Below are positions 1 to 12,800 of a stretch of DNA of 64,000 bases, in pieces (within the stretch, counting starts at the first letter, position 1; each line of letters opens with the position of its first letter). The position numbers and the translations under genes are program-made. Where the stretch lies: assembly GCA_037903475.1 (NCBI GenBank), contig JBAJFG010000384.1, positions 2,177,001 through 2,241,000 of the forward strand, read 5' to 3'. The notes beneath the pieces were generated by a model. The model was not told where the DNA came from and did not search any database. It saw nothing but the letters and a program-made list of their open reading frames with translations. The DNA comes from Ancylostoma caninum (lineage: Eukaryota > Nematoda > Chromadorea > Rhabditida > Ancylostomatidae).

Positions 1-640
1 AAAGGGAGCGACGCTGGCGCACTGGGCTTGACCTTTCGCTTTGAGTTCCTTTCTTTTCACCCTTAGTTACTCGTTTCTTCTCTTGTCATTGTGAGCAACA
101 GTCGCTGAATATGGTGAATATTACTGCTCATCACCCAGGTAAATCCTGTGGATGAACAAATTTGAGCAATCTATCAACTAAGTTCATCCAAAACTACTAC
201 GACTTGCTAGTATTGAAGAAATCTTTGATAATCAGGAATGTTTTTACTTAATTTTGATTTTTTTGAGCCGAATAAATCTCAAGGACCATACGTGGCCCGG
301 CTGAATGTGCCGGAATTAAACAGGTGGGCGAACCCAACAACCGCTGGGAACACTATCGGCGAGAGGCTATGGGCATGGAAGACCGTGTGTTGATGTGTAT
401 CTTTGTGGCGAGAGATATGCGAACAACGCAGTCGCTCGCACCTACTCTGCGCTCGGTTCTATTCCCACCGGGACGATCCTGCCCTTCAACTCAAACTCTC
501 CACCCCTCTCCAACATTCAGTGGTCCTTCCGAGTCGCCAGCTCAAAGGCGAGCATCGATTGTGCATCGCGCGTAGTCGCTCGCATGTCGCCGTCCGTCGC
601 GACGCACGTACTGACCACTTGAATCTGTGTGTGTCTTTTC
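1..640. other. 5' flank, no gene recognised
   Basis: No exon with convincing splice sites or a recognisable domain is visible here. Positions 420-600 are GC-richer with CG-dense words and several short overlapping open frames, but the frames do not resemble a known family. The stretch probably contains the promoter of the IL-17-like gene, though no TATA box or other core element can be pointed to with confidence. Confidence 0.4.
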
Positions 641-799
641 AGATTTATGGCTGCGAGAGCGACGAGGTGCTGAGAAGCTGCTGCCAGACTCCGCGACACC
701 GCCGCCGCCGCCGCGACTCGCATGCTGTTCGACTCCTCCGCGCTCTGTCTACTCTATACGGCGTCAGACAAGTTGTAATGAGCTGAATATTACTTCTAT
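641..799 (+). promoter_or_regulatory. Candidate 5'UTR with splice acceptor and short upstream ORF
   Basis: A strong nematode acceptor, TGTCTTTTCAG, ends at 642 and is the best candidate for a spliced-leader or 5'UTR acceptor for the IL-17-like gene whose start codon is at 800. The leader contains a short upstream ORF (647..673) that begins ATGGCTGCG and stops at TGA after eight codons. If it lies in the mature mRNA it could lower translation of the main ORF. This is inferred from the acceptor consensus and distance only. Confidence 0.4.
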
Positions 800-887
800 A
801 TGCGTTTGACTGTACTCGTCTTACTGCTGATGGTCGCAATGCTCATTCACTGTACACCGCGTACCGACGTGCCATCCGGAAGCAGCG
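800..887 (+). CDS. IL-17-like gene exon 1 (signal peptide)
   Basis: ATG at 800 begins a 29-codon exon with a textbook signal peptide: MRLT, then a leucine/valine core, then IHCTPRTD. The chosen donor is GCG|GTTCGT at 888, which ends in phase 1 and joins to the phase of the 3532 exon to give Asp. The frame stays open to 988, so the exact donor is uncertain. Confidence 0.6.
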
Positions 888-3800
888 GTTCGTTGCCACT
901 CTTTGTACAGCGTGTCCAGAGTCCGCTGCTACTGTTACTTACTGAGTCGATCAATCACTCCCACAATCTTCACCGCCTTTTGCCGTGATATACGCTATCC
1001 GATCGATTTCTAAGAGAATTTTCCGTATTCGCGCGTTAATCCTGGCGCTGAATCCGATCCTTGGCTATCGTAGATCTGCTATCAGCGCCATTAGCCCGAG
1101 GCATTACCATTCCTGCTCGCAGATGTCGCTACTAAGCTGCTAATCCATGATGGATCGAAGAACAACCAACGAGAAGACAGCTGTTTGACTAGTTTACATT
1201 CAGCAAGGAATGTCATTCTAATGGTGGTCTGCGCTTTTAGATGTTTGATGGTGTACTCAGGGCCGAATAATGCACTACATAGGTATCTATCAATTCATTT
1301 GAAATTGGAAAATTCGATTTCGAATAAGTAAACAATTCAATGTTTGGAGAAGAGGGAGCAATACAATCCTTCAGGAATTACATATAGTGAAGCATTTAGG
1401 TCTTTCTTTTTTTTGAGCATCTTCGGATCTAATCCTGAATTAATGGTATTACTATACTACTTAATGGTATTACTGTATATGGTACTGCTCTGGGAGTTTT
1501 TTTTATTTCAACTACATTTTGTGGCTGTTTTCGGAGCTGCACACCTGCGTACATGAAATCGAAATGCGAAGGGCTACGTAAAACTACTTTAAGGCTACTT
1601 GGGCCATATATACAGTATGCGGCGAAAGTCTTTGGACAAGCATTATCGCTAGCTGAAAACATACGAAAGAACAGCCTCTGGCGCGCAGCTAGTGGAGGTC
1701 GTCCTTTCTCCGTCACTTCTCTATCTAATTGCGAAGAGATCCCAAATTCTTGTGGGAGCTAGTAGAAGCCTCCTTCTATGAAATCTAGAAAAATCTGCAG
1801 AAAATTTGGAAAATGAGTAGGGTATCTCATGGTTCATTGTTAACTTCGATTTTGCATGTGGTCAAAATTTTTGCCAACACACATGGAAATCGCGTTCGCT
1901 ATTTTCGCTTGTTTAACAGCGATTCCACCGCTGTTTTTTTATACTGATTCGCTCTTTCTTAATATATACATGCTATTTTGGGATTCATAGAGTGATAAAA
2001 CTGCTACCTAAAGTGAGTATTCTTCTCTATTACTAAGGTGGAGATAAATAATAGCCTACCAAGTTCCAACATCTATCTTGGAAATCTTGGAAGATTCCGT
2101 GATGTTCTTAAAATTCTATGAGCTAAGGTTTTCTCAACACACGGAAATTTGGACTCTGTTCCGGAACTTTGGAGAAGGTCCGAGATGAGTTCGACTTCAT
2201 CAGTGTGCGCGCTGGGCCAATGTCGTATTTACATACCATTCCTCAAGCCTGGGTCGCTACCACTGAAGGAAATTCTAGTATCAAAAATACTACTTACATT
2301 TACAACTAAACTGGACTTATAAAAACTACCCATTTTTTCAATTTCTTCTTCCACATGTTTTAAAGATCGATCAGCTTGTCCAAAGACCTTTGCCGCACCC
2401 TGTGGATGCCCTAAAGATGTACATAAGTGTTCCCTAAAGCATCCATCTGTACTCAATGTGTTCTATCTCGAATGTTTCATGTTTCTGTTGAAAAATATAT
2501 GAAAATAGATGCACTAATAATGAATTGGTATACAAATGTATAATACTCAACTGCTTCTGTCTCTCCTGCCTCGCAAAACTCTGTTATGACCACCGGGAAA
2601 CATTTGGAAATTTCTCCTTAGTACTCATGAGAAGAGCGATGCAGCTGCGGTCACAGATTAGCACAAAAAGCTCGACTTTTTCACAAAGACAAGGAAGCGG
2701 AAACGGAAACGAGAAAGTGCGTCTCGACCAAATCTGTCATCCGAAGGAAATTCCATCAGAAATCACTCCGTTCTCTCTGCTCTCAATCTGCTCTCGTTAA
2801 ACCTGAGGGGGTAGTAATGCACTTTATGTCAGAAATTGCACTAAGGTCACTTGCATTCTTTGCGGATCTTCTTCCGGACATTCGGGGATGTACCACGCAA
2901 AAATGCTATCAAGGCTGTGTGGGTCAAGACTAGACAAAGTGAAAAGGAACTCCCATGTCTCCCAAAACTCCCAAGGAGGAAAATACCTTCTATATTTAAA
3001 AGAAGCAGGACCAATCTTATGGCTTTTTTGCTAAAAATATTTTCAAACGCGGAAGACTTTGCCTATTTTGGAAAATCTTCTATTTTTGAATCATGAATCG
3101 GTACTGTTAGAGCCATAATTTCGTACTTAAGGAGGCACCCATTTTTCCGTTCAGATCTTCTGTTTGAGATTTTGCGGTTTTGAGGGGCGCAGGACTCATA
3201 TTTAGGAGTGAAATAGTGCAAAACGCACCAGAACTTCACGATATCGAGGTGCTGTTTCCCGTGCGACTAGGTGCGCTCAGTTTGACACTCGTGCGTCCCG
3301 CTACGAAGCTGATGAAATTGTTTGAGCAGCAATAGGTCTCGACCAAGGTAGATAGCGCTGAGATCAGCCCTACACATCTTGGCGAGGGAAAGCCTCGGGA
3401 GCGATTTTTGGTCTGTGGTTCAACCTGAATTCGAAAATATCCAAGCATAGAAGTGTCACCGGCCGTTGTACACCAGATCTGACTCTAGTAAGTAGCCGTT
3501 CCGCAGTATTCTTACTACAGTATCGCTTCAGATTCTGTCTTGTCGGGCTATGAGCGAGTCCGTTTGCGTGCCCACCGCAGAAGGCACCGGCACAAGACGT
3601 CTCTTAATCTCGAGGCCGATGAACTGTTCGAGATGTTCGGAGACCACCTGCACAGGAACCAGCACAGGACCAGGAAGAACAAGGTGAGCCGCCGCCGAAA
3701 CAGGTCAACTAAGTGGACTGCCGCCGGTGCGGCGAACCAGTTCTGCCCGCTCGAACAAGCAAAACACGGCTTACGCATAGTATTTCCCAAAACAAGTGCG

Positions 3801-6800
3801 CAGCTCGTGCAGAAAGGCACTGATTGCGATAGGAATGCGAGCTGTAATGACATGACATACAATACTTCTTCGAAAAAATAGGGCTCACAACCATATCTCG
3901 GATATCACTGGAGCTTATCAGCCCGAAAAATCCAGGCAATCTAGTGCGCTAAAACGTTGAAACGTGGAAGTTTTTCAGAAAAAAAAAACGAAATTTCTAG
4001 CGCTGCAGATTACAGGTGTTTCCTTTTTTAAGTGTAAGCACATCATAAAACTATGTTAGACTCCTTTCGACGGTTTCCTTACATGTATGGACTTCATTGC
4101 CCTTGAGGCTCTCTTTGCTATCATGAAACAACGCCTGCAATGCACTCGCATAGAACTTTAGGCACTGATTCCAGGGAAATACAGTTGTTGTTTGATCGGT
4201 TACTTGTTTAATTTTGCTTTTTTTGAAATCTATTTTTATTATTTTTTTCAAATTCTTCGAATTATTATTTATTTCGTTTGGTTGTTTAATGAAAAATTTG
4301 ATTCCTCATGCAGAAAATTTTTGCAAAAAGACAAAGACGACGCTCCTTTAGTTACTTCATCTTTTCTCTTCTTTTGTTTTCTTTTTCATTCTGTCCAAAG
4401 ATACTCGGGGCATCGCACATCTTTTCCGTTCTGCACAAGACATTCTGAAGGTCTTTTGCAGTCACTCCATTGTTCTTAGTGGAACTGAACTATTCTTTAT
4501 GGAAGGAGTTTTCTTGCCGCCTCCCATTTATTGCTAAGATCCACATATTTCTCCTTTTTTCGCGGTCAGGCTCGTGATTCGGAAGGAGTCGCGCATAATG
4601 TATTATATTTCCTAATTTCAACCACTGGTAATAGTAAAGTGATGTGCCATATATCTAAAGCACGTTGAACGTCGATTCAAAACACTTTAGCGTCAAAGAT
4701 TCTGAATTCTGATCAAAGTAGAGTCAGTCTACGGTACGGTTAGCGAAAAAAAAGAACGAGAGCGATGACGCCGTTGATGATCATTCTAATACTTCTCCCA
4801 AAATTGATTGTGGTTCTTTATTATAGGGTTGTTTAAAAGCTAGCATCTAGCGGATAATGGCTGAATGTCCACAAAGCAGAACAACTTCTGGGTATCCTGA
4901 AAAGCGTACCTACGAACAAGAAGTTGCAATTTGAGCGCAACACGCATGTTTTCGTTTATTTCATTATGTTTATTTCATTGTTTATATATTTTTTATTTAT
5001 TTATTCATATAACCTAAGGTGCGCCATGAAAAACACGAATGTATAGGTGGGATTTCTTCATCCGCATCCACCCTAGCAGTACAATGAGATTTACCCCAAT
5101 GTTATGCACAACCTAATCAACTCAAATCAACTCCCATCAATAAGAAATCTGGTTACTCCATTGTCACCGCAAGTGCAAAAAAAAATTTCTGTTCTACTTG
5201 CGGTTTTGCGTCTCCTTTGAAAATCTGTGAGGAAGAAACGAAAAGTTTTGATGGAGCGCTTATGCGACATGGATTTTCGTCCATTTTCTTAATGTACGTT
5301 ACATGTGTTGCAATGATATTATACGGGTACAATTACGAGATATAAATGGGCATATGACTATCTCTCACACTGAGTGACATGAGTACTAGCGAAATTTTTT
5401 TTTGATTTTCAGTTTTTCCTCCATTCGCTAACTTCTGGCTATGCTTTACATTCGATTACCATTTTAAACAGCTGCACCTGCTCTATAAGACAGTTCTGTT
5501 CTTTCTTTTCAGTTCATCAATTCTTACAATTCTGAAGACTCTGAATTGGAGTATCGAGTAGATGGAGAATAACACTTACGACGGCAGTTCCTCTAGGCAT
5601 CCAGATGCTGCTTAGAAAACCGCCAACACTGCCCCATGTTATCCATAAAAAGATGTGTCCGGAATAGCCCAAAGCTGTGATCTTTCAAGTCCAAAAAAGC
5701 CTGTCTTGAATACGCTAACCACTTCGATCGACACACTTTCTTGTGAATTACTGCAAAAACTGGTCTAGCTCTACATCTTGAGCATGTAGCCCCATCAACC
5801 TTTAAACAAGGCAATTCAGCAAAAGGGCTCATTCGCCACTGTCAGATTGTTTCACACATGATAACGTTAGGTCTGAGACTGCCGACTACATCAAAGCGGC
5901 TCACTTCAAGATTATTCTTTGTGTTCATGTTTCCTTCCTACTCCTTAAAGAACGTGTCACCTCACTCTTATGATGGAATTGTCATCAGATTCCGCTCTCT
6001 CTCTCAATACAATTCTGGCAATATCCTTAAAAATTTGTGAAAATGCCGTTGGACCCGTTTTCATAGCACATGAAAAGCACGGATTTAGAGAACAGAATTG
6101 ATTATATCCGATTAGGATCAAACCATAGATCAAAACAATCAAGTAGCGCAAGATCTCGCCAAGAGCTCCATCAAATCTCGACGAAAAGTAGACCTTAGAA
6201 AATGTGGCTTCCGACATTTCTCCGACATTTCTATGGCATTTTGCAGATATCATTCTTCTCAGCAGCTCACGCAGATTCTGTTGATATAAAAATTTCGGAG
6301 ATTCCTGTGGTGGGACCCTGCCGTTAAAGCCGGGTATATATAGTTTACAGCATTCGGGTTTGTTCATACCTTTCCACCGATACCCATGTCTTTCATGCAG
6401 AGAAGGAGTGGAGGGGAAAGTACACAAATAGCGAAGCCCTGAAGCTGTACGAGGTTGCCCAGTCCTCCGGGGACACATGTCCAGGGATGGTCGCTGGCCC
6501 TTTGCACCGAGAGCGGTGGTCGAGCGCCGTCGGTCGCCTCGTTCGTTGACGGCGATTATAGCGTAATTTATCGCCTACTCTCGCGGTTGTAAATCGTCGC
6601 GTCGCATCACATTCGAACGAATCGCGCGCTTCCGCGCTCCGTTTCAATACCACCCGTTTTGCATAAACCAGCGAAATAACCGCGGAGATCTGACGCGATA
6701 GGAGGGGCGCTAGCGCTAGGGCCTTCTCGAGGGTGGCGAGGGGGGGGGGGGGTAGTGAGGGGAGCAATTTGAAACCTCAACCTCACTATCTGCATCCACC

Positions 6801-9800
6801 ATATCGCTATTGATCCGTGTGAAATGGGCAGTTGAATCACATCAAAAAGATTTTCGATCTTTCGTTCGTTTTTGTCAATGTGTTCAACCAGAGGATTGAA
6901 AGGCAACAACACGGACCTCATGACTGTTAAGTGAAATGCCCTTGAACTGACTGGTTTCGTCAACTCCCAGAACGGGTCACCCAGAACGAATTGAGGCTGA
7001 TTCTCCTTTGTGGGAGAGTTTTGTGGAGATCTATCCGTATCGTCGTTCCTTTCCGCTCATGACATAACGGAGGGGAAGGTGGGCGAACTGGTCTGAACCA
7101 CTTTGGGCCGCCATCACATAGCGTTCGGAGGCCGCGCTGAACTAATAATTGGCATTTTCTGCGACACATTCTCGCATTAGGCATCATATGGCATTGATGA
7201 AATCGGCTGGAATGCGGTAAAGTGCGTGATTGAAGGTCACGTCGTTTCAATGGCGGCAAAAACACTGGTCACGCCTCGTGTTATTCAAGAGATCCATTGC
7301 TTCCGTGGATCACCGCCTTTAAAACAAACAGATATGATTCTCGAAACAGTAAATAATACTAGTGAATAATAATGCAGTAATACAGTAAATCGTCAGTAGG
7401 ATTTAATGTCAGTGAATCCCCGAGCCTCTTCTCTCCTAATGCATTGTCGTAAACGAAAAATAGAAGCTGTAGCGTTTTTGGTGGAAACGAAGTGTTCGAA
7501 ATATTTGTGTGCGTTTACAGTTCAGGGTAGGTTTGGTTTCTTCCGTAGTATTTTTAGTTCCTCTTCGAGCAATTGTAAAGAATGCTCTGTAATCATTAAC
7601 AAGCGTTTTCCCTGAATTCTAACGTCCCCTGAACAAGTTCCCGTCTAAAACACTACGGAGCCCAATTATCGCGAAAGAAAAATTTCAACGAACCCGAGCA
7701 CACATTCATATCTACATTTATTACCCTGTAAGAGGGGCGTTAAAAAGAACAATTATCATGACATGTGGGTAAAAATCAGCGTTAACATCTCATTCAATGC
7801 CGCCATAACGGGTTGAAATTGCACCATTCTTTTGTTAGCAGGTAGTCATCCTGGTGATCGCGAATTTTTGAAGGCAACAAGCGAGTTAAAAGGGGTGCAT
7901 TCTTGCTCAGAGAGAGGTATGTCGCTCCCGCTTCGACTATGAAAGCAGTTAATGAATTATGCGGACGACATGAATTGCTTGTAAGATACCTGCATGCGTA
8001 AATTTTATCACAATGAAATGAAATAATTGATGAAGTAAGTAGTGTACCAAAAAATGAACTGATACAAGGCTTGCATCCATCTTTCGAAGAAAAACGGAAA
8101 CATGACTGTCCTTTAAGAAAGCAGTTGCCAATCCAGACACTGCACGTTTTCCACAAGCAAAGCTAATTTTTCTGAGAATTCGGGGCTAGATTTCAATTTC
8201 AGAAAATTTCTATATTATTACAAGGATTATCAAATAGAGGGGATAATAGAAGCGTGGATAGCTTCGCTTACCCTATTTATGTGTACGGAGAACAAACACA
8301 AGAATGGGTCTCCCTGTCCTCATCATTTAGGATAAGCTCCAGCTAGTGACCGACTCGGACCCTCTCCTGAGAATGGGTCGGCAAATTTTCGAAATTACTT
8401 TACAAAATTGATAAAAACTTTGCATTAAAGTATTTTTAATTGTTGATTTTCTCTATTATCTTTCAAATAGTTTTATTAGTCATTCGATATTACAACGAAT
8501 ATTTTTCGTTAATTTTGTTTTCCTTCCGTCCCCAGTTCGACGGAGACCCCTCAGTTTCTCACGCCTTTCCCCCTCCCGCCAACTTCCTGAATCCGCCACT
8601 GGCTTCAGCTTATGCATATACTCCTTTACATCTTGAGCTCTTAAATTCACAAGTGCACTGAGAGGCTCAAATGATGAGTTCGTCAAAACTTAATGAATTT
8701 CCAAAATGTGCTCAATTTGAAGTACACCATTCCAGTCCAACAATAGAACAAACAAACGATACCGTCTGCTTTTGAATTGGAACTGATGTGTTCCTAGACT
8801 GTTTCCATCACTTTCCAACCATGATTGGACCTTAATGCGCCGAACGCGCAGTTCTGTGAGCTTATTTCAGAAAAATGATCATAGTCAGTTGATACTCTAT
8901 GTAGGAAAGTCACAGCAGGTTGACGAGAACTACGCGCATTATTGTCTTTTCTGGAAAAAAAGAAAACACAAGCGATATTGTGAGGTAATTTAGAATGCAG
9001 TGAGCACAAAGCGAGAACGAAACGAGGAACTGTGCCTGATGGAACGAAGGACCATTGATCTCAACACAATGGGCGACGAGTTCGACCCTCCTTTCCTGGT
9101 GGAGATTCGGTGTCAGAACACGGCCGACTACGAGAAGGGCAACACTGACACACTTCTTGAGCAGGTACAGCACGAGTTCGCCTCCTTCAAGTGTTCACAA
9201 CCATTTCCTCTGGGACTGCGTAGGACAACTACCTGTTTACACTTATGCATTTCGGTGAAGCCTCACAAACACTAACTCAGGAAACCTAGAAACCGTGTTT
9301 TTCTTTTTGATTATTTATTCAATTGCCATAATCACCTCAATTGAAGGGATTTTACACGAGCAAAAATGTGGCAGATTAATAAATACTAAAAAGAGGACAT
9401 TACCCCACCAAATGTCACTAATATACTAGTGGCAGAAATAGTGAAAAGAAACCTGTTGCACCCCACATATCCATATTACAGTTACCTCGAGATAATCAAC
9501 TAGTCATTGTATAAGAAAGATTAGGTTTTGCATGAGTTTGAAAGTTGCAAATCCTGCGATTGAGACATGCACGCTCGTGCAGAACACTTTTTTCAATCAA
9601 TAGCTCTATGTCAGCAATGGTGAACTTCAAGCAAAACCCATGGACACCTATGCAAAACTCGTGCAATCCATGCACCCCCCATGCGTGTCCAAGTCCAAAA
9701 CTAAATACTAAACCCATTGATTTATCGAACGTATGTATGCTTCTACAGGGTGGCCGAAAATTATCTGTCCACCCCCAATTCTGCGGATTTCCCGGATTTT

Positions 9801-12800
9801 TTCGAGTTCTTTTCTCGTTTTCCCATCACTTCCTTGTCTTCGATTCCCAAGCAATGGTTATTTCGCGATGGTTGCCTCCAAGGTCATGAGCAGTGCCAAT
9901 ATCCAACTGTATCAGGACATCTGTGGCGCACACTCTGAAAGCGTTATTTCTGCACCGAATAACTGTTCAAGATACAGTGAAAAGCTTCAAAAAGCTTGGA
10001 AACAATGAGAGGCGGTAGACATCTTTCTACTGCTGCAACCATTTCCAAGGAAGTGAAGGCTGGTCGGAGCAGGATCGACAATAAACCATAGGTTCCCTGC
10101 GCAGAATGCCTCAGACAGAGGTCCGGATCGACCGCAGACCAATGAGAAAAATTGTGTGAGAGAAGCTGAACATCCATAATCACCATTCTCAAAAAACCCG
10201 CATCTTATCTGACATGTACTGTGAGGAAGGTGCAGGCAGGTGTTGAAGCGATTCCTTTACTCTCGCTAGCATTCGATCGTCCTTGCTAGCGAGAAACTTT
10301 TCACTGTAGCCAACGCAGAGAGCGACAGGGTTGTAGCGGTTATAGCTAAATCAATTGCTTGGTCCTAGTGCAAAGCAGAACTGTTGCTAGAGCAGGTCAA
10401 TCCCCATCTTTGTCACCGTTGGGCGATATAATGCCCTCCCCCCCTAGTTTTTGTGGATTTCGATGCTAAAATTTGTATTTATGTGTGCAAGGAGAGAATT
10501 CTGTCGGACAATTCTGAATCGTTGTGATTTGTATTTTTCAAAAATAGCAGAGAAGTCCTGCGATAGCGTTCCGCTCCTGCACAATGGAAAAATTGTTGAA
10601 GATTAGAGTAGCGAGCGTTCGCATGAGTTCGTGGAGCATACGAAATGCCCTCGGCACAGCCCGAATTTGAATGCAGCGGATTTTCTCCTGTAGTGATTGT
10701 TGGAGAGAAAAACCTGCTCTATCCACCATATGAATTTGTATTCCGTAAAGGCAGCCCCAAAAAAGGCCGGAACGAAATGAGTGAAGACTACCTGCGAGAA
10801 TCATGTGCTGCACATATGATGACTTTGAGAGCCAGCATTTCTGCCATTGAGGGCTATTTGAAGTCTTATGAGTTTTTAAGATGTTTTGGGTCGTCAGCAA
10901 AATTCTACAGAGAAAAGAGCTCGCTGCAGTTGATGACCTATTTACAGCATCAAAATTTTAGTGCACGGGTAATTCTCGGTCACCCTATAATGACTGATTC
11001 ATCGCATATACATATGCATGTATGCATTGTACTGACATTACTAAATCACTTCAACCTCCGAGTGAATCTTTATTGTCAGCGCTTCGATGTCTTTCCGAGC
11101 ATTGTACTTATATTCTTTAGTGTACCTGTAAATCAGTGTGGTATAGCCACCTACAAATAAATTTTTAAAAAAAAACACCATGATTTCCTCAATACCATGC
11201 AGATCGCTGCATATCGATGCAAAACACGACTTCTAGGTCTCCTGCGAAAGAGTGATTTTGCACTTCCAAGGGGGCCGTAACAAACTTAAAGGGAGCTGAT
11301 CGCTGTCAGAGCACTTATGTGAAAATGAATGTGGAGTATCATCTATGTTACTATCATAAGAGAGTCGCAAAGTTTTTGAAACTGCAGTCATTTCAGACCT
11401 GTGTGCACAACTTGCTTCGATGTGTGCAGCGTTACGGAGAGGTGAGTGCTATTTCCTCTTAGTTTTCCGTCCTCCACTTCTTCATATTCATTCCTATCCT
11501 TCTTCACTCATAGACTTCCATTTTCGAAGCAAATTTTTAAGGTACTGGTATTGCAGCTATCAGCTTAGAATATTTGCCACTGCATCCGTATCTAAATGAA
11601 AACAAGACATGTGTTACATCCGAGAAGAAACTTTGTGGTCGTGGCCAGTAGCAACCTACCGAAAATACGGTGGTAAACAGCGTCAACCGAACAGAAATAT
11701 GCCAACCTGTTTTTAGAGGGTGGAGTGGGGAGGAGCTGGCTAATTTGGCTAAAATAGCTTTACGAAATAGATAAACATTTCGTGTGAGGTTATTTTTATA
11801 TCTGTACTTTCACCATTATTCTTAGACAACAACACAAATAACATTTCTAATTATTCAATTTTGAAATTCTTCTTCCGCTTAAGGGCTCGTCTTTTTTGGG
11901 AATGTCCGGCTTCCTGAATTCTCCACGTCATTTCGAAGTACTCATTCAAATTTGAAGTTTTTGTTCTATTGATCTTCATTACTCCATTATTTATTTATTC
12001 ATTCATTTATTTGTTTATTTATTCATCCATTCATTATTGCGCTTCATGCGAGCTATAACAGTTAACGAAAATGGAAAGAACCAGCTGTAAGGAAAATTCA
12101 GCAATGGTGTGACAGAAAAACAAACTCAGCAGAAAACCAAACGAGAAAAAGGAAGAGCTGAATGAAAAATGAGAGGGGAAAAGATAAATAGAGTTTTCCA
12201 GCATAGGTCATCCCTGGGATGCTAACAATTCGTATGAATTTGAGCCTGCACTCAGCGTGAGACTCTATGGTAAGCGCACCAAAACAGTTGACGAGAGTGG
12301 GATTCGAACCCACGCCCCCTAAGGGACTGGTGCCTTAAACCAGCGCCTTAGACCGCTCGGCCATCTCGCCACGGCCTACTTTTGAGGCAGGCCTACTGTC
12401 CAGTCTGTTATTTGATGAATTTCCCACATGCTTCTTCCACAATTCTCTGTCTGTAACTAGCGTTTTGCTCCTAATTTTGGTCGAGTTCCTGGTTCATTAC
12501 CTACCAAATATTTGGTAGCCAGTTAAAGGTCCTCTCCACATTTGTGGGTAATAAGATTAGGTTTCCCTTGATAAAGGAGTCGCTGTAGTGATATCGCGGA
12601 TCAAAGACTTCCTATTTCGTAGTCTTGTATGTACACACATTGCGCCCTAACGATTATCTGACCGATTTGCATATACGTAGTTTTTGCCCCACTTGGGAAT
12701 TACGATTTGCGTTTATTTTTTCCGCGATTTTTTATAATTGATGAGCCAGAAAAAAGAAAAAAATTTCTGCAAACATCCGTAAAGGACACTGTGACGAGAA

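Noticed and set aside
5957..6478. 173-codon minus ORF with a nearby TATA-like sequence
   Set aside because: Composition and content do not resemble a protein family; the TATA-like string is isolated in AT-rich sequence.
10645..11160. 171-codon plus ORF that looks gene-like
   Set aside because: Its left part is the transposase C-terminus of a decayed Tc1-type element and the rest has no motif.
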